From contig CAJTYL010000005.1 in NCBI GenBank assembly GCA_910583855.1, forward strand, positions 62,001-126,000: a stretch of 64,000 nt of DNA, read 5' to 3'. Of this stretch, positions 41,192 to 50,867 are shown piece after piece. Source of the DNA: an uncultured Christensenella sp. (lineage in GTDB: Bacteria; Bacillota; Clostridia; Christensenellales; Borkfalkiaceae). Below the pieces are notes generated by a model, which was given only the letters and a program-made list of their open reading frames with translations, was not told where the DNA came from and ran no database searches. How positions within the stretch are numbered: position 1 is the first letter of the stretch; each line of letters opens with the position of its first letter. The position numbers and the translations under genes were made by a program.

Positions 41192-42627
41192 TAATCTTCA
41201 TCTCCTGATTTTTTCTCATTAAGTTGGTTATTAAAATCAATTGTTTTTTGCCATTGTTCTAATATTCCTATTTTCTTTTTAGATGCGGATCTATATGTAG
41301 TCTCATAATTTTCATATTTTATCTTTTCAACCGAGAACACGTCGCTCGTTTTCCAGGAGGACAGTATTCCGTTCATATATGCCGTAGGATTTGATTTGCC
41401 CGAAGAGATTTTTGCCGCTTCAAATAGCATATCGTTGTTAAAGCCCCAACTGCGCCACCTTGCAAGGCTGTCCCTGTCCCAAGGAATAATCTTTCTTTGC
41501 AGTCCGCACACCGTCAAAATTTCTTTAATAAGCTTATCGTTCGTGCGTTGCTTGTCAAGATATTCGGTGACCGCACTTTCGGCAACAACACCGTTTTCGT
41601 AAAGATTATTTATGAAACCGTCCATATCTTCAAAAGAATTTTTGCCTTGTTTAAAGCAGTAGGCGGAAATTTCTCTTAACGTGTCGAAAGTAAATCCGTA
41701 ATTGCACCAAATGTTGACGTAGTTTTCGACGTATGGCGCGGAGGTTTGCATATAAACGCCCAAATTTCTGGCGATTTCAAGCGTAGAGGCATAGATTGAA
41801 TTTTTATTTTTGCAGTAGTCTTCAATCTCTTTCGCGTCAAATTTTCTGTTTTTATATAGTTCCGTCAAGGCTTCGTCCAACTTTTCGCAATTTTTCGTTT
41901 TAAAATGTTTTGCGGCGGCAACGATTGCTTTATCCTCAAAGCCTAATTCGTTCGTCCACTTTTTATACAGCTTATCGTCGTCCAAATCAGGCTGTTTTTT
42001 GATGCCTGCGGCATTGAAAAGGTTGATAAGCGCTGGCGTGGAAGACGTGTAAGCCGAAAGCTTTTCGTCAACTTTTTTCGCCGTGGTTGCGCCGTCCTCG
42101 GCAAAGCTTTTCGCAACTTTTTTTATGTACGCCGCACGGATATTGTCGCCGTGCAGGTTCACGCAGTAATTTATAATCATTATAAGTGCGTTTTGCTCAA
42201 AGCCGTATTCTTCCATAAGAACGAAATATTCCCTGAATTCGTTCGTTGAAATCATTCTGCCTTTCAAAGCGTTCTGCGCGTTTTTGGTAAAGTCTGAATA
42301 TTTTTCGGGCTTGAACTTCTTAGGAGTGCCAGTAACGTTTTCGGCTTCGAGTATTTTTACTTCAAACGGGTTTTCGCAGACTATAGAAACGAGTTCAAGC
42401 TCTTCTAAATAGACGAAATACTCCTTAACTTTGTCCTCGTCAAGCTCAAGACTGTGCGCCAGGTCGGTAAGCATATAGGAAGCGCCGCTCTGTAAAAGAA
42501 ACAAAGAATATAGGTAAACCTTTGCCGCAACTGCGTCAATCGCGGGCAAATACTTTGATATGAACTTGTTTTCAACGCTTGTTGTCGATTTTTTTATAAA
42601 ACCGTCGCTTGCAGAAAGAAAAGCCAT
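41191..42627 (-). CDS. DnaD/DnaB-like primosome protein
   Basis: 478 residues. A winged-helix N-terminal domain (about 25-110, with YMLTDLAHSLELDEDKVKEYF) is followed by DnaD-type helical repeats: one around 270-350 (DAKEIEDYCKNKN... LREISAYCFKQG) and another around 365-440 ending in AYMNGILSSWK, which matches the YxxxIxxxW motif. Such proteins remodel DNA and recruit the helicase loader at oriC or restart sites. The SD is AGGAAATTTAGG. The downstream partner is the G39P-like gene. Confidence 0.8.
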   Translation of the reverse strand: MAFLSASDGFIKKSTTSVENKFISKYLPAIDAVAAKVYLYSLFLLQSGASYMLTDLAHSLELDEDKVKEYFVYLEELELVSIVCENPFEVKILEAENVTGTPKKFKPEKYSDFTKNAQNALKGRMISTNEFREYFVLMEEYGFEQNALIMIINYCVNLHGDNIRAAYIKKVAKSFAEDGATTAKKVDEKLSAYTSSTPALINLFNAAGIKKQPDLDDDKLYKKWTNELGFEDKAIVAAAKHFKTKNCEKLDEALTELYKNRKFDAKEIEDYCKNKNSIYASTLEIARNLGVYMQTSAPYVENYVNIWCNYGFTFDTLREISAYCFKQGKNSFEDMDGFINNLYENGVVAESAVTEYLDKQRTNDKLIKEILTVCGLQRKIIPWDRDSLARWRSWGFNNDMLFEAAKISSGKSNPTAYMNGILSSWKTSDVFSVEKIKYENYETTYRSASKKKIGILEQWQKTIDFNNQLNEKKSGDED

Positions 42628-42650
42628 TTTACCTAAATTTCCTCATTTAC

Positions 42651-42679
42651 TTGATTTCTTAATTAAAATGAACTATAAT
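42651..42679 (+). promoter_or_regulatory. sbcD promoter
   Basis: TTGATT 42651-42656, a 17-nt spacer, TATAAT 42674-42679. It leaves a leader of about 84 nt that has no recognisable SD before the sbcD ATG. Confidence 0.6.
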
Positions 42680-42699
42680 CTAAAATAGCGGTGAATTAC

Positions 42700-42728
42700 A
42701 TTATAACTTGAAACGGTTCAAAAATCAA
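42700..42728 (-). promoter_or_regulatory. Promoter of the DnaD-like operon
   Basis: Minus strand: TTGATT (42723-42728), a 17-nt spacer, TATAAT (42700-42705). Inside the spacer is the palindrome TTGAAACGGTTCAA (42708-42721), a possible operator. Confidence 0.65.
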
Positions 42729-42769
42729 CACACTTCGCCGCATTTTGTCATAAAAATTTTAAACTGTAA

Positions 42770-43915
42770 ATGAAGATTCTTCACACGTCCGATTTGCATA
42801 TCGGTAAAAAACTTATGGGTAGAGAGCGGTTTCCGGAATACCGAGCAATCTTTTCGGAGCTTGCCGAAGCCTGCGACCGTGAAAATGTAGAACTCGTTTT
42901 AATTGCGGGTGATGTTTTTGATACCTATACGCCCTCTGCCGAAGCTGAAGAAATTTTCTATCGCGGAATAAAAGAACTGTCAAAGCGATGCGCTGTTCTC
43001 GTAATAAGCGGCAACCACGACGATTACGTGCGTTTAACTGCGGCTTCCGCGCTTGCCGAAGAGCAGAACATTTATATTATCGGCAACAATCTGACCCCCG
43101 TCAATTGTGCAAAGCGCGGAGAGGTTTATCCCGTAAAATCTGGTAACGGTTGGGTAATTTTTGAAGGGCGCGGCGAACGGGTGTATATCAACGCTCTGCC
43201 TTATCCAAACGAAGCGCGCTTTAAAGAAGGGCGTTCAGACGAAACGTTTGGTGAAAAGATGACGCGTTGGATATCCTGCGGTGAAGAGGGCAAAACCGAG
43301 AATATCCCTTCGGTATTTCTTTCCCATATATTCGTTTCAGGCGGAAAAGTCAGCGACAGCGAAAGAGAAATTGATTTGGGCGGCGCGCGTGTCGTGTCCG
43401 TAAGTCTGTTGCCTGATTGCGACTATTGCGCTTTGGGTCACCTTCACAGAAGACAGCGACTTGCGGACAATGTTTTTTACAGCGGTGCGCCTATGCAGTT
43501 CTCGTTTGACGAGTGCGGCGCCGTAAAGTCAGTAAATGTTTTCGATTTGACTTCCGAAGGCGTAACAAATTTTAAACAGGTTGAACTTTCAAGTGCAAGA
43601 AAATTAATTCGATTGCAGGCTAACGGCGTTGAAGAAGGTGCGAAGCTGCTTACAGCAAATAAAGAATGCTACGTTGAACTTACATTGAATTTAAACGTGC
43701 CAATGACGTCGCAAGAGAATTCGGTGCTGCACGAACACGAAAATCTGATTTCACTCAAAGTCGAAGTGCAAAGCATAGAGAATACGTTTGAAGTGATTTC
43801 AAACAAGAATAAAAGTTCTTCACAGCTTTTTTCCGATTACTATAAACTGAGATACGGCGCAGATGTGCCGAAAGAGCTATTGGAACTCTTTCTCTCTCTG
43901 ACGGAGGAAGAATGA
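42770..43915 (+). CDS. sbcD: SbcD, exonuclease subunit D (Mre11-like)
   Basis: Nuclease subunit of SbcCD, which opens hairpins and trims DNA ends. 381 residues. Phosphoesterase motifs in order: TSDLHIGK, IAGDVFDTY, ISGNHDDY, LSHIFVSG and LGHLHRRQ. The C-terminal capping domain is less conserved. The ATG has no SD. The stop overlaps sbcC (ATGA). Confidence 0.95.
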   Translation: MKILHTSDLHIGKKLMGRERFPEYRAIFSELAEACDRENVELVLIAGDVFDTYTPSAEAEEIFYRGIKELSKRCAVLVISGNHDDYVRLTAASALAEEQNIYIIGNNLTPVNCAKRGEVYPVKSGNGWVIFEGRGERVYINALPYPNEARFKEGRSDETFGEKMTRWISCGEEGKTENIPSVFLSHIFVSGGKVSDSEREIDLGGARVVSVSLLPDCDYCALGHLHRRQRLADNVFYSGAPMQFSFDECGAVKSVNVFDLTSEGVTNFKQVELSSARKLIRLQANGVEEGAKLLTANKECYVELTLNLNVPMTSQENSVLHEHENLISLKVEVQSIENTFEVISNKNKSSSQLFSDYYKLRYGADVPKELLELFLSLTEEE

Positions 43916-46590
43916 AACCGCTTAAATTAGAATTTAAAGGTATAAACAGCTTTTCCGAGCGCACGGTAATAGATTTTGCAGGCTTGACAAAAAACGGTAT
44001 TTTCGGTATTTTCGGCGATACGGGTAGCGGCAAGAGTACTATTTTGGACTGCATAAACTTCGCTCTGTACGGTAACGTGGAGAGGAGTAAGATAATGACG
44101 GACATTATCAATTACCGTTCCGAGTTGGCAGAAGTTAAGTTCGTTTTCAATATTTTGAACGGCGGTAAACGCAAAACATACACCGTTGAAAGAACCGTAA
44201 AAAAAGATAAATACGGAACTCATAAAGCTGCCTTGTACGAAAATGACGGGGCGGATGAGGTTTGTATCGCCGATAAAGCAAACGCCGTTGAAAAAAAGAT
44301 AGTTGAAATTTTAGGCGTAGAGGCGGAAGACTTCAGAAAATGTATAGCCCTTCCGCAGGGTGAATTTGCGCAGTTCATAAAGTCTACCCCGCGGGACAGA
44401 CTGGCGCTGATAGAAAGACTGTTTTCGTTGTCCAAATACGGCGACAGATTAAAGGAAAAGCTCAACGCCTGCAAAGATGAAGCCGAAGGAGCGTACCAGA
44501 ATATTTTGGGCAGGCTTGCAGGCTACGAAGATGTATCCGAAAATGCGTTAAATCAAGTATATATGGGGGTCAATTTAAAAAAAGCCCTACTTAAAGACAA
44601 AAATAAACGTCTAAAAGAGTTAACCGCTAAGTGTGAAAAGCTTAAAGTTTTAAACGAAAAACTTGCCGAACTTGAAGATACGCAGATTAAACTTACCGAA
44701 ATGCAGCTTCAAAAGGCCGAAATAGAGGAGCTGAGGAAAGCTTTTTCAGTCCTTCCTATATGCCGTGAAGTTGTGCGAATAGATACCGAAATAAACGCTA
44801 AACTTAATGATATTACGGGGGCAATTGAAAAAAATAGGGGATACGAAGCTCAACTTAGCGAAACGTTAAGTGAAATCGAAAAACTTGAAAAGCAGGAAAG
44901 CGAAGCAAAGTTTGACGAAGCTATTGCCGAGTGTATTCGGCTTCAAGCCCTATATAATTCATGCGGTTCTTCTACTGTAAAGTTGGCGGCACTTTCATTA
45001 AAGCTGAGTGAAAAACGCAAGGAATACCGAAATAAAGAGGATGAAAAGTTCAGGCTTCAAGAAGATAAGAAAAGAATTGAAGCCGAATTGAAGATTGCCG
45101 AAAAAGCGCTTGCCGATTGCTTTGGTCAGGATGTTGAAAAAATTGTCAACGTTCAGTTCAAGGGTGCTGTTTTAAAGGAAGAGTACGTCTATAATCTCGA
45201 TTATTTTGCGAACTTAAAAAGCGGCATCAAAGTATTTAAAGAGGACTCCCCGTTCTATTCTTACGTTGAAAGCGAAGTTAACGGGAAGATTAAAGAATAT
45301 ACCGAGCGCGTGAGTGACGTAAAAGATTTTTCCATAAAAAACGTGAATTGTCAGCTTGAAAAATTGCAACAGCTAGAAAAAGAGCGTGACGTAAGACAAA
45401 AAGCGGTGAATTCCTGTAACAACAGGCTTCAAAAAATAAACGCGGAAATAGAGATAAACGAAAATGAGCTAAAAACATTGCATAAGGAAGGTGTTGAAGT
45501 CAAAGCGCAAGCTGACGAAATTAAAGCCGAATTAACGGGTATTTTCGGTGAAAACTGCACTGATTATAATATTATTATGAAGCTTAACGACGATAATCTT
45601 GAAGTTTTTAAGCGCCAAAAGGAAAATCTTTCTACTAAAATCGAAAAAGCAAAAAATAATAAAGCAGAGATTGCCGTTTTGCTTGAAAGAGTTAGAACTA
45701 CCCAATCGGCATGGGAAGAAGAAGTTGCAAAGCTCAGATTGAAGTTTAAAGAAGCTATTAGCCTTTCGGGATTTGAAAACGTTAAAGATTGCGCGGAGCT
45801 GGTAGCAAGGTTTGAAAAATTACCCAATACCGAACAGAGCATTAAAGACTTTGACAAAACTTTTTCTTTGTTGAAATCCAGAGAGGAAGAGTTGAAAAAA
45901 ATAGATGGCATTTTGAGCTTTACAGCCGAAGAATATGAGGCCGCTGAATGTGAAAAGTCCAACATATCCGAGGGTGTATCTGCTTTAACGGGTGAAATTG
46001 CGGTTCTTGAAAGCAGGTGTGCAACTTTAAAAAAGCAACTTGAAGAAAAGCAAGAAATATCAAAAGAATTCGTTAAAATCGAAAACGAAAGAATCCTTAT
46101 CGCAAGGCTGAAAGAAACGACAAAAAACAATAAATTTATGGAGTTTATCACAAACGAATATCTTTACGATATTTCGCGCCTTGCTTCAACTACACTTTTA
46201 AATCTTGAAGACGGCAGATATTTTTTAACTTATAAAGATAATAATTTTTACGTTGGCGACAACTTTGATTGCGGAAACTTGCGCGGGGTAAACACGCTTT
46301 CGGGCGGTGAAACTTTTCTCGTTTCGCTTTCTTTGGCGCTTGCGCTTTCCCAAACGATTTGCGCTAAATCTTTAAAAAACATTGAGTTTTTTTTCCTTGA
46401 CGAAGGATTCGGGACTTTGGATAATTCGCTTGTGGACACGGTTATGACCGCGCTTGAAAAGTTGAAAGGCTCGGATTTTACTATCGGCGTTATCAGCCAC
46501 GTTGAGGAATTAAAACACAGAATAGAAAATAAAATAACAGTTAACAAAGCAACGGAAAGTTACGGGTCAACCGTAACGGTAAACTGTTGA
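43912..46590 (+). CDS. sbcC: SbcC, exonuclease subunit C (Rad50-like)
   Basis: SMC-like ATPase partner of SbcD. 892 residues, shorter than the usual 1000-1100. Walker A is GDTGSGKSTILD at about residues 36-47, the Q-loop region QGEFAQFIK follows, then long coiled coils. The C-terminal signature is NTLSGGETFLVSLSLALALS with Walker B FFLDEGFGTLD. No CxxC zinc hook is found in the middle, where the coiled coil turns around residues 410-470. Confidence 0.94.
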   Translation: MKPLKLEFKGINSFSERTVIDFAGLTKNGIFGIFGDTGSGKSTILDCINFALYGNVERSKIMTDIINYRSELAEVKFVFNILNGGKRKTYTVERTVKKDKYGTHKAALYENDGADEVCIADKANAVEKKIVEILGVEAEDFRKCIALPQGEFAQFIKSTPRDRLALIERLFSLSKYGDRLKEKLNACKDEAEGAYQNILGRLAGYEDVSENALNQVYMGVNLKKALLKDKNKRLKELTAKCEKLKVLNEKLAELEDTQIKLTEMQLQKAEIEELRKAFSVLPICREVVRIDTEINAKLNDITGAIEKNRGYEAQLSETLSEIEKLEKQESEAKFDEAIAECIRLQALYNSCGSSTVKLAALSLKLSEKRKEYRNKEDEKFRLQEDKKRIEAELKIAEKALADCFGQDVEKIVNVQFKGAVLKEEYVYNLDYFANLKSGIKVFKEDSPFYSYVESEVNGKIKEYTERVSDVKDFSIKNVNCQLEKLQQLEKERDVRQKAVNSCNNRLQKINAEIEINENELKTLHKEGVEVKAQADEIKAELTGIFGENCTDYNIIMKLNDDNLEVFKRQKENLSTKIEKAKNNKAEIAVLLERVRTTQSAWEEEVAKLRLKFKEAISLSGFENVKDCAELVARFEKLPNTEQSIKDFDKTFSLLKSREEELKKIDGILSFTAEEYEAAECEKSNISEGVSALTGEIAVLESRCATLKKQLEEKQEISKEFVKIENERILIARLKETTKNNKFMEFITNEYLYDISRLASTTLLNLEDGRYFLTYKDNNFYVGDNFDCGNLRGVNTLSGGETFLVSLSLALALSQTICAKSLKNIEFFFLDEGFGTLDNSLVDTVMTALEKLKGSDFTIGVISHVEELKHRIENKITVNKATESYGSTVTVNC

Positions 46591-46600
46591 GGAGTCCGAT

Positions 46601-48277
46601 ATGCCTAAAATTCTTACGCCCCTATCGCTTTTTAAAAATTTTGACGTCTCGCTTCCTACGTTTCCCGTCAAATTGTCTTCAACGCAAATTAACGATATGC
46701 GTATCGAGCATTTAAACATTTCAGGGCGTGAAACGGGTTGCGGCAGGGTTCAGATTGCCGCTGCTTTTGCATACGACGTGCAGTCGCCTGCGGCGGGAAC
46801 AGTTCTTATCTTTCCCGATAGCACTGAAACGATTGACGAAGAAATTTTAAAATTCTTCGTTGCGCAGGGTTTTACGGCGCTTATGGTTGACTACCGTGGT
46901 GAATGGAAGGACGCTACGTTTGTTACGCGATATCCGAGCAACGTTTCTTATGCCAATACCGTAAAATGCGGCAGGCAAAAAGACTACGTAGACGATAGCG
47001 CCGATAAGACGAGTTGGTACGAATGGGTAGGCATAGGACTGTATGCGCAAAAATATATAAAAGAACGCACCGGCAGTGACAATATTGCCGTTGTCGGACT
47101 TCGCGACGGTGGGGAAATTGCCTGGAAATTAGGTGTTGCGGGTGATTTTTCGTGTATTATCCCCGTTTGCGCTGCGGGCTGGAAGGCGTATTCCGGAATA
47201 AGTAAGTATATGACTGAGGATCCGGTTCTTGACGAGGAAAGATACCGCTTTATAGCCGGTATTGATTCTCAGGCGTACGCTCCGCACGTTAAATGTCCCG
47301 TTTTGATGCTGTGTTCTACAAACGATCCCCGTTTCGACTACGACCGTGCTTATGATACGTTTTCACGTATAAATCAGCAATATATTAAAGATAGCGCGAT
47401 TGCTTTTTCCGTTAAGAGCAGCGCAAGCATAGGCGCAAAGAGCATAGCGGATATGTTCCTCATGCTCGATAAAAACCTGAAGAAAAGGCAGGTTTTTATT
47501 CCAAAACCGCCTGAAGTTTCCGTATTCGTGGACGAAAAGTCCAATTTGGTTGCAAAAGTTACATTTGACAATAAAGGAATCGCGGAAAGCTGTAAGCTTT
47601 ACTTAGCGGAAGACTGCATCGATTCCACGCTTAGGGAGTGGTGCGTATGTACTGAAAAGTCAAGAAAAGCGGAAAATATATTTGAGTATTACCTTAACGT
47701 TTACGAAAAAACAACGACTATTTTCGTGCTTTGTCGCGTACGTTATTTGAACGGCTTTACTGTTTGGTCGAAAATGATCGTGAAGAAAATAAGTGGATTG
47801 TTTAGAAATACGCAATGTAAATGTCGTGTTATGTACAACGATAAGGACGCTGCCGACGATTTTGCCGTGGCTGATTCTTCGTCTTTATCGATTGGCGGTA
47901 TTTTCTTTCCGGACGAATCGGTTCTTCCAAGGTTTGTAACCAAAACACGCGGTATAAAAGGACTGTATTCTCCGTGCGGACTTTCCACGTTCAGAATGAG
48001 CAATCCCAAATTTGCACCGTCAAAAAACAGCGTACTTTCAATTGACTTTTTCTGCGACGAAACCTCAGTTTTAACTCTCACGTTTATCGACATTGTGTCC
48101 GGTGAGCAGTATGTTAACGAAATAAACGTAGTAGGCGGAGCTTGGCAGACTATCATTTCCGAAAGTAAGAACTTCAAGACGGAAAGCGGGGTGCCTCTGT
48201 CTGACTTTACGGGGGATTTGAAATTCACTTTAACTTGCGAAGTCGGATACGCTGTGAATAATATTATGTGGCTATAA
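46601..48277 (+). CDS. Alpha/beta-hydrolase-like protein lacking the nucleophile, with C-terminal beta domains
   Basis: 558 residues. The first 280 look like an alpha/beta hydrolase of the deacetylase/peptidase type: GTVLIFPDS, FTALMVDYRG, VVGLRDGGEIAWKLG and VLMLCSTNDPRFDYD. The nucleophile elbow GxSxG reads GLRDG, so Ser is replaced and activity is doubtful. Residues 300-558 look like two beta-sandwich modules. No signal peptide. GAGGAG supports the ATG. It lies between sbcC and lepB; no function can be assigned. Confidence 0.65.
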   Translation: MPKILTPLSLFKNFDVSLPTFPVKLSSTQINDMRIEHLNISGRETGCGRVQIAAAFAYDVQSPAAGTVLIFPDSTETIDEEILKFFVAQGFTALMVDYRGEWKDATFVTRYPSNVSYANTVKCGRQKDYVDDSADKTSWYEWVGIGLYAQKYIKERTGSDNIAVVGLRDGGEIAWKLGVAGDFSCIIPVCAAGWKAYSGISKYMTEDPVLDEERYRFIAGIDSQAYAPHVKCPVLMLCSTNDPRFDYDRAYDTFSRINQQYIKDSAIAFSVKSSASIGAKSIADMFLMLDKNLKKRQVFIPKPPEVSVFVDEKSNLVAKVTFDNKGIAESCKLYLAEDCIDSTLREWCVCTEKSRKAENIFEYYLNVYEKTTTIFVLCRVRYLNGFTVWSKMIVKKISGLFRNTQCKCRVMYNDKDAADDFAVADSSSLSIGGIFFPDESVLPRFVTKTRGIKGLYSPCGLSTFRMSNPKFAPSKNSVLSIDFFCDETSVLTLTFIDIVSGEQYVNEINVVGGAWQTIISESKNFKTESGVPLSDFTGDLKFTLTCEVGYAVNNIMWL

Positions 48278-48286
48278 GGTGGTTTG

Positions 48287-48937
48287 GTGACAGACGTTGG
48301 ACTTGAAGCTTCCCGATTTTTCAATGTGCGGGACAGTTTGTATAAAAGAGATAGGCGTTCGCCTTTAAATATCATTCTCAACATAATTATCGTCTTTTTT
48401 TGCGTGTTACTGGCTCTTGAGCTGTCGTTTAACGCTTTATTCGGTGGAATTTACGTTATCGATAAGTCCATGACTCCGACTTTGATTGGTGCGTCTACGG
48501 CTACGAGCGCGGGCGGTGATTTTATTTACATCGATAAATCCGCAAAACCTAACTATGGCGATATAGTAGTTGTTTACAGGGAAACGGGTGATGGAACGAA
48601 GGGGAACATTATTAAGCGTGTGGTTGCGTTCGGAGGCGACACCGTTGAGTTGATTAACGGAGTTTTAAAAGTGAACGGAGAAGTTGTGGACGAAAGCTAC
48701 CTTGACCCAAACTATAATATACCGAACGACGATTACAACTCTTACGGTGAACATACCGTGTCTGACGGCTGTATGTTCCTTTTGGGCGATAACAGAAACG
48801 TCAGTAGCGATAGTCGTCAGGGGATTGATTATCCGATGGAGAATCTTGTCGGCGTTGTGCCGAAATGGTCGATTAAACTCAAATCTTTGACAACGAAATT
48901 TTATACGTTTTTTAATTTTACGTTTTGGGGTAAATAG
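48287..48937 (+). CDS. lepB: LepB, signal peptidase I
   Basis: Cleaves signal peptides at the outer face of the membrane. 216 residues from GTG 48287, chosen because AAGGTGG ends four bases upstream; the adjacent TTG at 48284 is too close to it. One N-terminal membrane helix (about 27-50). Catalytic S61 (KSMTPT) and K110 (NIIKRVVAFGGD), with box E GDNRNVSSDSR. It overlaps no neighbour; copy D of the intergenic motif starts right after its stop. Confidence 0.93.
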   Translation: MTDVGLEASRFFNVRDSLYKRDRRSPLNIILNIIIVFFCVLLALELSFNALFGGIYVIDKSMTPTLIGASTATSAGGDFIYIDKSAKPNYGDIVVVYRETGDGTKGNIIKRVVAFGGDTVELINGVLKVNGEVVDESYLDPNYNIPNDDYNSYGEHTVSDGCMFLLGDNRNVSSDSRQGIDYPMENLVGVVPKWSIKLKSLTTKFYTFFNFTFWGK

Positions 48938-48943
48938 CGATTG

Positions 48944-48969
48944 CCCCCAACATATGCCTTAACTAACGC
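48944..48969 (+). promoter_or_regulatory. Intergenic C-run/ATATG/TAAC motif, copy D
   Basis: Between lepB and pepF: CCCCC, three bases, ATATG, then CCTTAACTAACG. The C-run can pair with an upstream G-run overlapping the lepB end: GGGGTAA at 48927-48933 against TTGCCCC at 48941-48947. The loop AAATAGCG can also pair with CGCTATTT downstream (8 bp), so a pseudoknot or alternative fold is possible. Confidence 0.5.
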
Positions 48970-49021
48970 TATTTTTAAAAAAATTATAACGCAAAATATG
49001 AATGGATTTTTGAGGTAAAAA

Positions 49022-50800
49022 ATGAAAAGAGAGCAGGTTAAAGAAAAACACAAATGGAGTATTGAGGATATCTTTACAAGTGACGAAGAATGGGAAAAGT
49101 CGTTTGAAAAATTATCAAATTCTATCAATTTTTCAAAGTATGCGGGACGGCTTTCGGACGCTGACGTGCTTTTGAAGTTTCTTAAAGCAGTTGATGAATT
49201 TAACGCAAGCTTTGAAAGACTTTTCGTTTACGCGCACATGCGCCACGATGAGGATGCAGGCATAACAAAATATGCCGCGTTTTATTCAAAGACGGTAGCG
49301 CTTAACTCCCGATACGCAACCGAGCTTGCATTTTTCGACCCTGAAATGGCGGCGCAGGATGAAAGCTACTTAAAGGCGCTTATTGCGGATAAGCGTTTTT
49401 CCGATTACGATTACGATTTAAAGAGAATTATCGCCCGTAAACCGCACGTTTTGTCGCATGCCGAAGAAAGGCTTATAGGTATGTCGGGCGAGTTGCTGGA
49501 CGCTTTCTATGAAACTTTTACTTTTATAGATAATCTTGACCTACCATTGCCTGAAATTGAATGGGAGGGAAAAATCGCAAAGCTCAGCCACGGGCTGTAC
49601 GGAATTATTCTTCATTCCGAAAACCGTGGAAAGCGCAAAGAAGCGTACGAAAAGTATTACGGCGCTTATACTTCTCTTATCAATACCTTGACGTCGGTCT
49701 ACTACGGCAACGTAAAAAAAGACGTGTTTTTAAGCAAAGCTTATAAGTTTAATTCTTGCTTGGAGCACGCGCTGTTTTCCGAGGACGTTGACAGGAATGT
49801 CTATGATAACCTTTTAAAGGCAGTCGACGACAATCTTCCTGCGATGCATCGTTATATCGCGGACAGGAAAAAGATTTTAGGTTACGATAAACAGTATTTT
49901 TACGATATTTACGCACCTTTGGTTGACGGCGTGGACGTGAAATATTCGTACGATGAAGCGTACGAACTCGTAATTAAAGGACTTGCACCCCTCGGCAAGG
50001 AATATCAGAACCTATTGAAGATGGGTTATGACGAAAGATGGCTTGACGTAGAAGAAACCGACGGTAAGCGCGGAGGAGCGTATAGCATCGGATGTCCTGA
50101 CTGCCATCCGTTCGTTTTATTGAACTACCAACCGACGTTGCACGAAGCGTTTACGATTGCTCACGAAATGGGACACGCGCTGCACACCTATTTCTCACAG
50201 AAGAATCAGCCATTTGCAAAAAGTCAATATAAAATCTTCGTTGCCGAGGTCGCAAGCACGGTAAACGAAACTTTGCTTTTAAAATATATGCTTAAAGAAG
50301 CACAGAATGAAAACTTGCGGAAATACCTCCTCAATTATTATCTTGACAGCATTCGCGCAACCTTGCACAGACAGACGATGTTTGCCGAATTTGAAAGCGA
50401 CGTGCACTCGCTTGCTGAAAAGGGAGAGCCGCTCACGAAAGAATTACTGTGCTCCGTTTACGCAGATATCGGTAAAAAGTATTACGGCGAGGAAATCGAG
50501 CACGACTATAATATTTCTTGCGAGTGGATGAGAATACCGCATTTTTATAACGCGTTTTACGTTTATAAATACGCAACGGGAATAACTGCCGCAATCAATA
50601 TCGCAAAGAGGATATTGACGGAAGGCGAGCCTGCGGTTAAAGATTATTTCAAATTCCTCTCAGGCGGCGGCTCTACCGACCCCGTATCGCTTTTACGACT
50701 TGCGGGCGTGGACTTATCGGAACCCCAACCGTTTGAAGTTGCTATGCGTGAGTTCGACGAAACGCTTACTGAATTTGAAAAGTTAATGGACATTCATTAA
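49022..50800 (+). CDS. pepF: Oligoendopeptidase F (M3 family)
   Basis: Cytoplasmic zinc metallopeptidase degrading oligopeptides. 592 residues, normal length. The zinc motif is HEMGH at 381-385 (AHEMGHALHTYFS), with the distal glutamate in VAEVASTVNE. The helical N-terminal M3 domain starts with WSIEDIFTSDEEW. TGAGG lies upstream. Stands alone after lepB. Confidence 0.96.
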   Translation: MKREQVKEKHKWSIEDIFTSDEEWEKSFEKLSNSINFSKYAGRLSDADVLLKFLKAVDEFNASFERLFVYAHMRHDEDAGITKYAAFYSKTVALNSRYATELAFFDPEMAAQDESYLKALIADKRFSDYDYDLKRIIARKPHVLSHAEERLIGMSGELLDAFYETFTFIDNLDLPLPEIEWEGKIAKLSHGLYGIILHSENRGKRKEAYEKYYGAYTSLINTLTSVYYGNVKKDVFLSKAYKFNSCLEHALFSEDVDRNVYDNLLKAVDDNLPAMHRYIADRKKILGYDKQYFYDIYAPLVDGVDVKYSYDEAYELVIKGLAPLGKEYQNLLKMGYDERWLDVEETDGKRGGAYSIGCPDCHPFVLLNYQPTLHEAFTIAHEMGHALHTYFSQKNQPFAKSQYKIFVAEVASTVNETLLLKYMLKEAQNENLRKYLLNYYLDSIRATLHRQTMFAEFESDVHSLAEKGEPLTKELLCSVYADIGKKYYGEEIEHDYNISCEWMRIPHFYNAFYVYKYATGITAAINIAKRILTEGEPAVKDYFKFLSGGGSTDPVSLLRLAGVDLSEPQPFEVAMREFDETLTEFEKLMDIH

Positions 50801-50867
50801 ATATAACAATACCAAAACAGCCCCAATAATGGGACAAAATCAATAATATTAGGATTTGTGAAGTACT

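Noticed and set aside
42708..42721. LexA/SOS box between sbcD and the DnaD-like gene
   Set aside because: TTGAAACGGTTCAA is palindromic but does not match the GAAC-N4-GTTC spacing; kept only as a possible operator note.
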